The position numbers and the translations under genes are program-made. Below the pieces are notes generated by a model. That model made no database searches and was not told where the DNA came from. It saw only the letters and a program-made list of their open reading frames with translations. From the NCBI GenBank assembly GCA_023417475.1, contig JAEZFP010000068.1:186001-250000 (forward strand): a stretch of 64,000 nucleotides of DNA, read 5' to 3'. The number at the start of each line of letters is the position of its first letter. Position 1 is the stretch's first letter. Source of the stretch: Bacillota bacterium. Its GTDB lineage: Bacteria; Bacillota; UBA4882; UBA8346. This document shows, piece by piece, positions 17,424 through 25,054 of the stretch.

Positions 17424-18371
17424 GTGAACCGCAAATTATTGCTGCTGTTGACATTATCGTTACTTCTGGGAGTTTTGAGCTTCCCAACGTTTGCAGCGGA
17501 ACGCCTCTATAAAATCGCTGTTTTACCTTTTGACGACGGTTCGATCCAAGACCGCTGGTGGGGCAGAAACTGGCAGGTTGGCAAAGGGGTCTCGGACGAA
17601 TTAGTAACCGCGTTATTAAATACCGGGAAATTTCGGCTAATTGAACGCGAACAAATTGATAAAGTACTTAATGAACAACACTTCGCAGCTTCGGGCATGG
17701 TTGATTCACATAGCGCCGCCAAACTCGGCAAGATTCTCGGAGTCCAGTATCTGGTCATGGGCCGGGTAACCCAATTTTCATTCAAATCCAACGGTGGAGC
17801 CATTGCCAACCATAAAGGATTCGGATTGGGGATCAATTCCACCAATGCGATTGTTACGATTGATTCCCGTTTGGTGGATACCACTTCGGCGGAGATCGTC
17901 TCCGTTGTGACCGGCAAGGGCGAGAAGAAGCAGACCAACCTAGGGATTGTGGCGAATTGGAACGCAATAGCCTTTGGTAGTAGCGAATTCCGCAAAACCA
18001 ATCTTGGCGAAGCTTTACGGGATGCCGTCAACCAGGTGGCGACCAGCCTGGTTGCGAAGGCTTACGGCGACGGAAATACTCAAAATGCCAATGGAATAAG
18101 TGGCCTTGTCGCCTATGCTAACGGCAATAAAGTCATTATTAACCTCGGAAACGCTGATGGAGTTCAGCCTGGAATGCATTTTATCGTCCATCACTTGATC
18201 GAAGTGGTGAAAGACCCTAAAACCGGCGAGGTTATTGATGAAATCACCGAGCCTTTGGCAGAATTGTCAGTCGCGGAAGTGAAAGATAAATCCGCAACCT
18301 GTGTGGTCGTGAGCGTCTTCAATCGCCGTTATCCGATCACGAACGGCGATCTAGTAAAGATAAAACAGTAA
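17424..18371 (+). CDS. Exported CsgG/FlgT-like protein
   Basis: The 315-residue protein begins with a cleavable signal peptide (KLLLLLTLSLLLGVLSFPTFA, cut near 25). It has a CsgG-type domain (about 28-210: YKIAVLPFDDG, GVSDELVTALLNTGKFRLIEREQIDKVLNEQ, LGKILGVQYLVMGRVTQF) and a C-terminal domain (about 220-315: NKVIINLGNADGVQPGMHFIV, KTGEVIDEI) like the tail of FlgT proteins. CsgG in Proteobacteria is an outer-membrane curli channel lipoprotein; here no lipobox cysteine is present, so a soluble or surface role is more likely. The start is GTG, with GGAGG 9 bases upstream. It is monocistronic, ahead of rpsT. Confidence 0.8.
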   Translation: MNRKLLLLLTLSLLLGVLSFPTFAAERLYKIAVLPFDDGSIQDRWWGRNWQVGKGVSDELVTALLNTGKFRLIEREQIDKVLNEQHFAASGMVDSHSAAKLGKILGVQYLVMGRVTQFSFKSNGGAIANHKGFGLGINSTNAIVTIDSRLVDTTSAEIVSVVTGKGEKKQTNLGIVANWNAIAFGSSEFRKTNLGEALRDAVNQVATSLVAKAYGDGNTQNANGISGLVAYANGNKVIINLGNADGVQPGMHFIVHHLIEVVKDPKTGEVIDEITEPLAELSVAEVKDKSATCVVVSVFNRRYPITNGDLVKIKQ

Positions 18372-18377
18372 AATCGC

Positions 18378-18406
18378 TTGCAAATAGTGGATTTCCATGT
18401 TACAAT
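18378..18406 (+). promoter_or_regulatory. Sigma-A promoter of rpsT
   Basis: TTGCAA (18378-18383), 17 bases, TACAAT (18401-18406). It starts 6 bases after the csgG-like stop, and the predicted leader to rpsT is about 45 bases with AAGGAGGTG. Confidence 0.88.
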
Positions 18407-18458
18407 ATATTCTGTTGAAAATTCAGGTTTTTTGCCGCAGTATAAGGAGGTGAATGTT

Positions 18459-18719
18459 TTGCCAAATATCAAATCAGCCGAAAAAAGAGTGAAAGTCGCC
18501 GCGATCAATCGGGAGAGAAATAAAACACACCGATCCGAACTGAAAACTTACTTAAAAAAGGCTGTTTCCTCCATTACTGCCGGAAACAAAGAAGCCGCCA
18601 AAGCCGATTTGCAAACAGCCATTAAATCGTTGGATGAAAGCGCATCCAAAGGTTTGATTCATAAAAATCAGGCTGCTCGGAGAAAATCCCGCTTGATGAA
18701 GAAATTGAACGCAATGTAA
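18459..18719 (+). CDS. rpsT: 30S ribosomal protein S20
   Basis: S20 binds 16S rRNA helices near the bottom of the body of the small subunit. The 86-residue product (MPNIKSAEKRVKVAAINRER then a Lys/Arg-rich helical body ending RRKSRLMKKLNAM) matches the family in size and composition. The start is the rare codon TTG at 18459, chosen because AAGGAGGTG sits 8 bases upstream and the family begins MPNIKSA. The frame is open further upstream, but that stretch overlaps the promoter and is not coding. Use of TTG for S20 may lower and tune its translation, as known for UUG in E. coli rpsT. Confidence 0.96.
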   Translation: MPNIKSAEKRVKVAAINRERNKTHRSELKTYLKKAVSSITAGNKEAAKADLQTAIKSLDESASKGLIHKNQAARRKSRLMKKLNAM

Positions 18720-18747
18720 AAAAGGCCGATCGGCCTTTTTTGTTTTT
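18720..18747 (+). terminator. Rho-independent terminator of rpsT
   Basis: AAAAGGCCG and CGGCCTTTT form the stem directly after the stop codon, and TTTTGTTTTT follows. Confidence 0.93.
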
Positions 18748-18764
18748 CTTCTGTTTTAGTTCCT

Positions 18765-18807
18765 AGAGGTGCCGTAATCATGAAAAAGGCAACCTCTTTT
18801 TTATTTG
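18765..18807 (+). terminator. Possible second terminator after rpsT
   Basis: AGAGGT-GCC (18765-18773) pairs with GGC-AACCTCT (18788-18797) with one bulge, followed by TTTTTTATTT. It would back up the first terminator and keep transcripts out of the DnaA-box array. Confidence 0.55.
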
Positions 18808-18869
18808 CCAAGCATGGATTTTTTAGTGCCGGGACCCTAATATCCCGGTTTCCGCTTGACTGCTCCAAC

Positions 18870-19048
18870 TTATCCACAACCACGCTTATTAACCATGTTC
18901 AACCGTTTATCCACAAAAAATAGATCACTTATCCACAAAATGATCTCGTTGAGTGACAAAATGAGATCACTTATCCACAAAATGATCTCGTTGAGTAACA
19001 AAATGAGATCACTTATCCACAAAACGATCTATCTGAGCGACGAAAAGC
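18870..19048 (+). repeat. DnaA-box cluster with three 42-bp tandem repeats
   Basis: Five exact copies of the strong DnaA box TTATCCACA lie on the plus strand at 18870, 18907, 18929, 18971 and 19013. The last three sit in tandem 42-bp units (18923-18964, 18965-19006, 19007-19048); units 1 and 2 differ at one base and unit 3 is more diverged. Units also hold the inverted pair TGATCTC/GAGATCA. The array is in the convergent gap between rpsT and hisF, with no gene in 18720-19099. It is not near dnaA-dnaN, so it is more likely a DnaA titration or regulatory site than the main origin. Confidence 0.9.
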
Positions 19049-19099
19049 GTCTCGCCGACAAGCACTCCTTTTGCAACCATCGTTCTTTATTTCAACATT

Positions 19100-19873
19100 T
19101 CAACGCTTGCGAACCGCGATATTTTGTCCCGCCAAATATTCTTTCGCTTGCTGCACGGTATACTCCCGGTAATGAAAAATCGAAGCGACTAACACCGCAT
19201 CGGCCTTCCCAACTTGGATTGCGGCCGCCAAATGTTCAAGTTTCCCGGCTCCACCCGATGCAATCACCGGGATATTCACTTGATCGGCGACGGCGCGATT
19301 TAGATCGTTATCATAACCGTCCAAGGTCCCGTCACAATCCATACTGGTCAGTAAGATTTCACCGGCTCCCAACCGCTCCACCTCCTGCGCCCACTCGATT
19401 GCATCCATCCCGGTGGCGGTCCGGCCGCCATGGATAAAAACCTCCCACCCCTGTTGCGCATCGTCCTTGCGACGGCGTCGGGCATCCATGGCAACCACAA
19501 CACATTGGGAACCGAACCGTTCTGCGCCCTCACTAATCAGGCGGGGGTTTTGAACTGCGGCGGTATTAATCGCTGTCTTATCGGCCCCGGCCAGTAAAAT
19601 GGCCCGCATATCTTCAACACTGCCGATACCGCCGCCTACTGTAAAAGGAATAAAAACTTGTTCGGCCACATGAGCCGCCATTTCCACGACGGTTTTACGA
19701 CGTTCGTGGGATGCGGTGATATCTAAAAAAACTAGTTCATCGGCGCCTTCGCGATCATAAAACGCTCCCAGCTCAACTGGGTCACCGGCATCGCGAAGTT
19801 GGAGAAACTCCGTTCCTTTCACCACTCTACCGTCTTTAACGTCTAAGCATGGGATGACACGTTTGGCTAACAT
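19100..19873 (-). CDS. hisF: Imidazole glycerol phosphate synthase subunit HisF (cyclase)
   Basis: HisF is the (beta-alpha)8 cyclase half of IGP synthase. It takes ammonia from HisH and converts PRFAR to imidazole glycerol phosphate and AICAR. The 257 residues are standard. Catalytic Asp 11 is in IPCLDVKDGRVVKG, and the second Asp in LTSMDCDGTLDGYD near 130; phosphate-binding loops are FTVGGGIG (about 78) and IASGGAG (about 203). GGAGA lies before the ATG. It is the last gene of the short his operon, 40 bases after hisH. Confidence 0.97.
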   Translation of the reverse strand: MLAKRVIPCLDVKDGRVVKGTEFLQLRDAGDPVELGAFYDREGADELVFLDITASHERRKTVVEMAAHVAEQVFIPFTVGGGIGSVEDMRAILLAGADKTAINTAAVQNPRLISEGAERFGSQCVVVAMDARRRRKDDAQQGWEVFIHGGRTATGMDAIEWAQEVERLGAGEILLTSMDCDGTLDGYDNDLNRAVADQVNIPVIASGGAGKLEHLAAAIQVGKADAVLVASIFHYREYTVQQAKEYLAGQNIAVRKR

Positions 19874-19913
19874 CGACCATTCTCCAATTCATTCGCTTAT
19901 TGTCGATCGTTAA

Positions 19914-20540
19914 TCAGATCGGCTTCAGTTCCGCAAAATTTTTTAAGATTTGCAATCCCACCCGACTGCTCTTTTCCGGGTGAAACTGCACCGCAAATAA
20001 ATTATTCCGGGCAACGCCCGAGCAATATTCAATTCCGTACGGAGTCCGACAGACAATCATTTCCGACTGAGCCGGTTCGACGTAATAGGAATGGACAAAA
20101 TAAACAAAGCTGCCGTCGGGAACGGCATGAAATATGGGCGTGTCAAGCGATACGCTGATCTGATTCCAGCCGATTTGCGGCACTTTCAACTCACTGCTGG
20201 GAAAACGTAAAACCCGCCCCGGGAGAATTCCCAGACCAGGGAACGAATGTTGCGAGTCGTCGAACACTTCAAAACTTTCATCAAACAACATTTGCAACCC
20301 AAGACAAATTCCTAAAAAGGGGCGGTTCGAGGCAATTACCTCCCGTACCGCCGGCACCATCCCCGCCCGCTCCAAGCTTTCCATCGATTTACCGAAAGCC
20401 CCGACGCCCGGCAAAATAACTTTTTCAGCCTCCTGCACTACTTGGGGATCGGCAGTGACAATCGCTCGATAGCCAAGAGACTCAATGGCCTTCTCAACGC
20501 TGCGTAAATTTCCAACCCCATAATCAATAATAGCAATCAT
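19914..20540 (-). CDS. hisH: Imidazole glycerol phosphate synthase subunit HisH (glutaminase)
   Basis: HisH is the class I glutamine amidotransferase that feeds ammonia to HisF. The 208 residues carry the oxyanion region VILPGVGAFGKSM, the nucleophile elbow LGICLGLQMLF (Cys about 78), and the His/Glu pair in VQFHPEKSS near 188-193. The start follows hisB by 5 bases. The ribosome site is weak, which suggests translation coupled to hisB. In many genomes hisA lies between hisH and hisF; here it does not. Confidence 0.97.
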   Translation of the reverse strand: MIAIIDYGVGNLRSVEKAIESLGYRAIVTADPQVVQEAEKVILPGVGAFGKSMESLERAGMVPAVREVIASNRPFLGICLGLQMLFDESFEVFDDSQHSFPGLGILPGRVLRFPSSELKVPQIGWNQISVSLDTPIFHAVPDGSFVYFVHSYYVEPAQSEMIVCRTPYGIEYCSGVARNNLFAVQFHPEKSSRVGLQILKNFAELKPI

Positions 20541-20545
20541 GTAGC

Positions 20546-21130
20546 TTAGAGAATTCCCTTGGTGGAAGGAATTCCAACCATCCTTTCGTCAATTGTGACT
20601 GCGGCTTTTACAGCTCGGCCAAAAGCTTTAAATATTGCTTCGCAGCAATGATGGAGATTGGAACCATCCAACAACCGGATATGGATATTCATTCCGGCAT
20701 GAGCCGCAATGGAACGATAAAATTCTTCAACCAGCTCAAGGTCAAATTCGCCAAGGCGACCTTTGCCCAGATCGGCATTGAAACATAGGTACGGGCGACC
20801 GCCGAAATCCAACGCAACCAAAGCCAAGGCTTCATCCATCGGAATCGTGGCGTCTCCGTAACGGCGAATCTGCTTTCGCTCGCCCAACGCTTCCCGTAAC
20901 GCCTGGCCAATTACAATCCCAACGTCTTCCACGGTGTGATGAGGGTCGACCTCCAGATCGCCAATAGCGTTTACCTTGAGATCAATTACGCCGTGACGGG
21001 CGATCTGGGTAAGCATATGATCAAAAAAACCGATCCCGGTATTTACATCGTAAAGTCCGACGCCGTCAAGGTTAAGTTCCAATTTTATTTGGGTTTCGGA
21101 AGTTTTTCGTTCGATCATTGCCTGACGCAT
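20546..21130 (-). CDS. hisB: Imidazoleglycerol-phosphate dehydratase HisB
   Basis: HisB dehydrates imidazole glycerol phosphate to imidazole acetol phosphate with a di-manganese site. The 194-residue monofunctional form (no phosphatase domain) has the metal motifs FFDHML (about 37), DPHHTVED (about 65), GMNIHI and LHHCCEAIFKAFGRA near 160. The ATG lies 8 bases after the hisD stop with AAAGGGTG upstream. Another ATG four codons on is possible. Confidence 0.97.
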   Translation of the reverse strand: MRQAMIERKTSETQIKLELNLDGVGLYDVNTGIGFFDHMLTQIARHGVIDLKVNAIGDLEVDPHHTVEDVGIVIGQALREALGERKQIRRYGDATIPMDEALALVALDFGGRPYLCFNADLGKGRLGEFDLELVEEFYRSIAAHAGMNIHIRLLDGSNLHHCCEAIFKAFGRAVKAAVTIDERMVGIPSTKGIL

Positions 21131-21137
21131 TGTGTAT

Positions 21138-22451
21138 TCACCCTTTCAAACGTTCGCGTACCGCGTTGGCATGCGCGTCCAGTCCCTCAACCTCGGCGAT
21201 GCTTACCGCAGTCGGTCCGTATTTTGCAATGCCTTGTTTACTGTATGCGATCAAACTGCTTTTTTTGATAAAATGGTCAACGTTAAGTCCGGAAGCGAAC
21301 CGGGCGGTTCCGTTGGTCGGAAGTACATGATTGGTTCCGGCGACATAATCGCCAATCGGTTCGGTTGAATACGGTCCAATAAAGATCGCTCCGGCGTGTT
21401 TCAGTTTGGCTAGTTGCGTCCAAGGATCGGCAACCAGCAACTCCAAATGTTCCGGAGCGGTATAATTCGCTAATTCAAACGCTTCATCAAGATCACGGGT
21501 GACCACAATCACTCCGTTGGTTTCTAAAGAAGCCGCCGCAACCTCGTTACGGGACAATTTTGTCAGTTGACGTTCTACCGCCTGGCTCACTGCTTCCGCC
21601 AGTTCTTTGGACGGCGTGAGCAGAAATGCGCCCGCTTCGTTAACCGGACCGTGTTCAGCTTGGGATAGAAGATCCGCCGCAATAAATTCGGGATTATTGT
21701 CGGCATCGGCGATGATCAAAATCTCACTAGGCCCCGCCAGCATATCCAATCCCACATAACCGAAGACCTGCCGTTTCGCCTCGGTGACATATTGATTGCC
21801 GGGTCCGGTGATCACATCAACCGGTGCAATGCTGTCAGTCCCAAAAGCCATTGCTGCGATTGCCTGGGCTCCGCCCACTTTGTACACTTCTGTAACGCCA
21901 CATTCGGCGGCAGCGGTAAGCAGATATTCGTTAACGCCTCCCGTGGCATTCGGCGGAGTGCAGATGATGATCCGGGTCACGCCGGCAACTGTTGCCGGCA
22001 ACACATTCATTAAAACCGAGGAGACTAAGGGAGTTGTACCGGCAACACCGCCCGGAACATACAATCCGGCGGAATCAACCGGTTGAAAGCGTTGTCCCAG
22101 GACGATGCCATCCTGACGAATGTCCAACCAGTCCTTCGGGAGCTGTTTCTGGTGATAGCTAAGGATATTTTCTTTGGCAGTCCGGATTGCCAGAATAAAA
22201 TCATCAGGTACGGCTGATTTTGCCGCAGCGAATTCCGCTGCGGTAACTTGTAACATCCCTGCCGCCAGCTCCACGCCGTCAAATCGCGCCGTGTATTCAA
22301 ACAATGCAACATTGCCGCGGGTGCGTACTTCCTGCATAATTGCGGCAACAGTTTCGGTTAGGTGTTGATGATTTTCATCCTGAAGTTGCGGACGGCGATT
22401 CAGAATATTCCTTACTTGTTCGGATTGGCTTTCCGATTCCAATATACGCAT
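21138..22451 (-). CDS. hisD: Histidinol dehydrogenase HisD
   Basis: HisD oxidises L-histidinol to L-histidine in two NAD+-dependent steps, using zinc. The 437-residue protein includes YVPGGVAGTTPLVSSVLMNV, GPGNQYVTEAKRQVFG near 225-240, the zinc and catalytic region LSQAEHGP (about 260) and APEHLELL (about 345), and the C-terminal GLDAHANAVRERL. I start at the ATG 22451, with CAGGGG 7 bases upstream; an in-frame TTG five codons earlier is less likely. A clear promoter lies upstream, so the his genes form a unit of their own. Confidence 0.97.
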   Translation of the reverse strand: MRILESESQSEQVRNILNRRPQLQDENHQHLTETVAAIMQEVRTRGNVALFEYTARFDGVELAAGMLQVTAAEFAAAKSAVPDDFILAIRTAKENILSYHQKQLPKDWLDIRQDGIVLGQRFQPVDSAGLYVPGGVAGTTPLVSSVLMNVLPATVAGVTRIIICTPPNATGGVNEYLLTAAAECGVTEVYKVGGAQAIAAMAFGTDSIAPVDVITGPGNQYVTEAKRQVFGYVGLDMLAGPSEILIIADADNNPEFIAADLLSQAEHGPVNEAGAFLLTPSKELAEAVSQAVERQLTKLSRNEVAAASLETNGVIVVTRDLDEAFELANYTAPEHLELLVADPWTQLAKLKHAGAIFIGPYSTEPIGDYVAGTNHVLPTNGTARFASGLNVDHFIKKSSLIAYSKQGIAKYGPTAVSIAEVEGLDAHANAVRERLKG

Positions 22452-22492
22452 GTCAAACCCCTGCAATCCCTTGATTCGCTTGATTTTACTTT

Positions 22493-22522
22493 AATTTACC
22501 ATACAGGGGAGTTGATTGTCAA
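22493..22522 (-). promoter_or_regulatory. Sigma-A promoter of the his operon
   Basis: On the minus strand TTGACA (22517-22522), 18 bases, TAAATT (22493-22498), with TGG just before the -10. It is 42 bases upstream of the hisD ATG. Confidence 0.82.
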
Positions 22523-22558
22523 CGCAAATGACCTTGTTAACAATACTGTAGAAATCGC

Positions 22559-22789
22559 TTATGAGCCGTTTTTTTTCAGCCACTGCAATCCGTGCTTTAC
22601 CAGATCGGTGATTGATGTTGTAATCGGCGGAAACGGTATATCGAAGATTAAAATGAAACACAATATGAAACCGCCGGACAATAAAAGACTGAAAATGATC
22701 AGCTCTTTCCAATATTTCCGACTGATCAACCGGGGAACTTCGAACCCGATTGCCAACATAAAAAGCAATAACAACGAAAGGAGCTTCAT
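22559..22789 (-). CDS. Small membrane protein at the end of the ger operon
   Basis: The 76-residue product is not a known family to me. It has two hydrophobic spans, about 3-19 (LLSLLLLFMLAIGFEVP) and 29-52 (ELIIFSLLLSGGFILCFILIFDIP), and a short tail with KHGLQWLKKNGS. Its ATG overlaps the stop of the GerAB-type permease by 4 bases (ATGA), which implies coupled translation. Small two-span proteins (GerD-unlike, sometimes called GerXD) occur beside some receptor operons and modulate germination in studied cases, so an accessory subunit role is plausible. Confidence 0.72.
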   Translation of the reverse strand: MKLLSLLLLFMLAIGFEVPRLISRKYWKELIIFSLLLSGGFILCFILIFDIPFPPITTSITDLVKHGLQWLKKNGS

Positions 22790-23877
22790 TGCGCTGTTTC
22801 CCCTCTTTTACCGCGTAAGACAGCCATTAGTAACGTGATCCCCGGAATGACCAATTGAAACAACGACGCGTAAACTGGATAGGTAAATTCGACAAATTCA
22901 AAGTTTTCGGCGATATTGCGAAAATCCAAAATAGAAGTGGTAAGGAGCATGATCCCGATCGGGATAACTAACGGCCGAGCAGTACGCATCCGGAAAAGCT
23001 GCGACAAACTTAAGACGATTCCGTAGTAAAGTACGGTTAATTTCAGAAAACTCATTGTCAAAAAGTTGATGGCCACAACTACTTCCAGACGGGTATTCAC
23101 ATAAGGTAGATTTAGCATCTTAACCGCCTCAAACGCCGGATAAGTAAAAATTCCCGCCGTCGCTCCCAGCACTGTTACGGATCGCACCGCCGCTAAGATA
23201 AAAATTAGGCTGACGGAACCAAGGCCTAATATCGTCAGTTTAGTGTATTTTCGCGAATTAACAAACGGGAAAATCATCAAAAATACCGCCGATTCACCAA
23301 ACGGAAATATAGCCGCGCTATGGCTGGCCCATAAAAATTGATCAAGCGGGAGATCGAAAAGGGGAAATAAGTTCTGAAAATTGAACGTGCTTAATTGGAG
23401 ACTGTAGATAATAATAAACAATCCAATCGTCAACGGAACCAACACCACGCTACAACGGGAGATCACTTCAATTCCGTAAAAAACCGCACAAGTGGCGACC
23501 AATAACATCATTACACCGATGACACTGCCCGGTGTTTCCGGCATAATGGCAGTGCTCAAAAAATCGGTGGAGTTACGTAAAACGATTGAACCGAGATTAA
23601 ACAGATACCAAATAAATATCCCGGCAACCATCGTTCCTACGATTGGCCCATATACTGTTTCACAGATTTCGATCATGGTTTGTCCTGAAAAACGTTTGGC
23701 TAAGGTTGTAAAACACAGGACGATCAACATCGCCTCCAACAGCCCGACGATAATCGCTAACCACGACATTTGTTGTGCCTGATGTGCCGGCGATAAGATA
23801 ACCGATGTTCCGAGTTCATAACCTAGAACTAATAAAACAAACTCCATTTGGCCTAAACGGACCTCCGGAAGTTTCAT
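22786..23877 (-). CDS. Spore germination receptor subunit B (GerAB/YndE-type permease)
   Basis: This is the amino-acid-permease-like B subunit of a GerA-type germinant receptor in the spore inner membrane, which senses small nutrients. The 363 residues hold about ten membrane spans spread evenly. LGYELGTSVILSPAHQ (about 18-33) and the helical LFFFIIPE-like middle region agree with the APC-fold Spore_permease family. AGGAGG is 7 bases before the ATG. It follows the C subunit by 16 bases and overlaps the small membrane gene. The ligand cannot be read from sequence. Confidence 0.92.
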   Translation of the reverse strand: MKLPEVRLGQMEFVLLVLGYELGTSVILSPAHQAQQMSWLAIIVGLLEAMLIVLCFTTLAKRFSGQTMIEICETVYGPIVGTMVAGIFIWYLFNLGSIVLRNSTDFLSTAIMPETPGSVIGVMMLLVATCAVFYGIEVISRCSVVLVPLTIGLFIIIYSLQLSTFNFQNLFPLFDLPLDQFLWASHSAAIFPFGESAVFLMIFPFVNSRKYTKLTILGLGSVSLIFILAAVRSVTVLGATAGIFTYPAFEAVKMLNLPYVNTRLEVVVAINFLTMSFLKLTVLYYGIVLSLSQLFRMRTARPLVIPIGIMLLTTSILDFRNIAENFEFVEFTYPVYASLFQLVIPGITLLMAVLRGKRGETAQ

Positions 23878-23893
23878 AATATTTCCTCCTCGC

Positions 23894-25054
23894 TTAAGGT
23901 TGCGGGACGATTGGTTTGAATGTCAACCCAACCAGCGGTATAGTTGATCGAATATCCATTGTGACGCGCAGCTGAGGAAATAATGTCTGCCATCTCGGTT
24001 CGATTTTACGCCACAAGTTTGGGTCTTCCCGATGAAAAACTTCCCCAAAACCAAATATATCGGCATTAAAGCGCTTGGCTTTCGCAATTGCCGCTTCAAT
24101 CTCGTTCCGAATTACCGTGGCCTTGCATTGGGCCAATTTTCGTAACATCTCCGGTTTGCTTAGGTCGGCTTCGCTCATCTGGCAATCGAGATTCCCAACT
24201 TCGGAAATGCGCAACTCGATCAATGGTTGTCCATTGTTAATTTTCGCTTTGATTTTGACGCTTGATCTCATAATCTCAAACGAAGCTTTACCGCCAGGCG
24301 CCCTCACCACAATGACTCCCGATCTGACTTTACCTTTAACCCACAACAATCCGCGCGTTTCGTGCTCAGTCAACTCCCCAATCAGCCGATCCTCTTTAAA
24401 TACTGCCGATCCGCACAGGCGGAATCTGTTTTGGGATCTTTCCGGATTAATCTCAATCATGGGTGCAACCGCGGCTGTGGTTTTGCTGATCAATGAACTT
24501 AAAAATTCTTGTAAATTCACCGTTGCGTTTTGCGATAGTGATCGTTGGATTCTTAACATGCTTGCAATTTCATAAGCAGATACCTTTTCGATTTCACCGG
24601 GAGATTTTAAGATTTCAGCGGCGTTCCCTTTGGCAATCAACACTTGAGTCGTAGGACGGGGCTCATTATCCCGAATAAAAAAATCGACAATATGTTTTAC
24701 TCCTTGTTCAGCCTGTTCTCTCCCGAAGACAATGATTTGACTATGCGGAAAATATAAGCGTCGACTGGTTTCTTTTAGAAAATTGCGTGCGGCGTCAAAC
24801 GGCGATGCGCCATCAATTGATTTCACGATGACCGGAGCGGACTGCCCCGATCCGCCTTTCCCGCTTTCACCTCCTGATTGAACGGCAGTTGGTTTTATGA
24901 TCTGAGCGGTAAGGATTACTGTCCCCCAGCTTTTCCCCCGATCAATTCCAATCCCGGTCACGATTCCCAATTGTTCCAATTCCCGATAATTCCAACACCC
25001 GGCCAGCAATAAAATTACACTCAGAAATAAAATGGCATAAATTGGCACTTTCAT
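23894..25054 (-). CDS. Spore germination receptor subunit C (GerAC-type lipoprotein)
   Basis: This is the lipoprotein C subunit of the receptor. The signal peptide (KVPIYAILFLSVILLLAGC) ends in the lipobox LLAGC with the lipid Cys near 19. WNYRELEQLGIVTGIGIDRG follows, which is typical of the Ger(x)C family. Length (386) is normal. The start codon overlaps the A-subunit stop by 4 bases (ATGA) and has GGGAGATCGG upstream. It is expected on the outer face of the spore inner membrane. Confidence 0.94.
   Translation of the reverse strand: MKVPIYAILFLSVILLLAGCWNYRELEQLGIVTGIGIDRGKSWGTVILTAQIIKPTAVQSGGESGKGGSGQSAPVIVKSIDGASPFDAARNFLKETSRRLYFPHSQIIVFGREQAEQGVKHIVDFFIRDNEPRPTTQVLIAKGNAAEILKSPGEIEKVSAYEIASMLRIQRSLSQNATVNLQEFLSSLISKTTAAVAPMIEINPERSQNRFRLCGSAVFKEDRLIGELTEHETRGLLWVKGKVRSGVIVVRAPGGKASFEIMRSSVKIKAKINNGQPLIELRISEVGNLDCQMSEADLSKPEMLRKLAQCKATVIRNEIEAAIAKAKRFNADIFGFGEVFHREDPNLWRKIEPRWQTLFPQLRVTMDIRSTIPLVGLTFKPIVPQP

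Noticed and set aside
18923..19048. Tandem repeats as a CRISPR array
   Set aside because: The units are contiguous with no unique spacers, and no cas genes are near.
18870..19048. Main chromosomal origin oriC
   Set aside because: dnaA, dnaN, rpmH and recF are absent and I see no AT-rich unwinding element next to the boxes. A titration site fits better, though this needs the full genome.
18856..19437. Plus-strand open frame with a repeated peptide (MRSLIHKMISLSDK)
   Set aside because: The repeat is a by-product of the 42-bp DnaA-box units (14 codons each). The frame has no ribosome site and overlaps hisF on the other strand.
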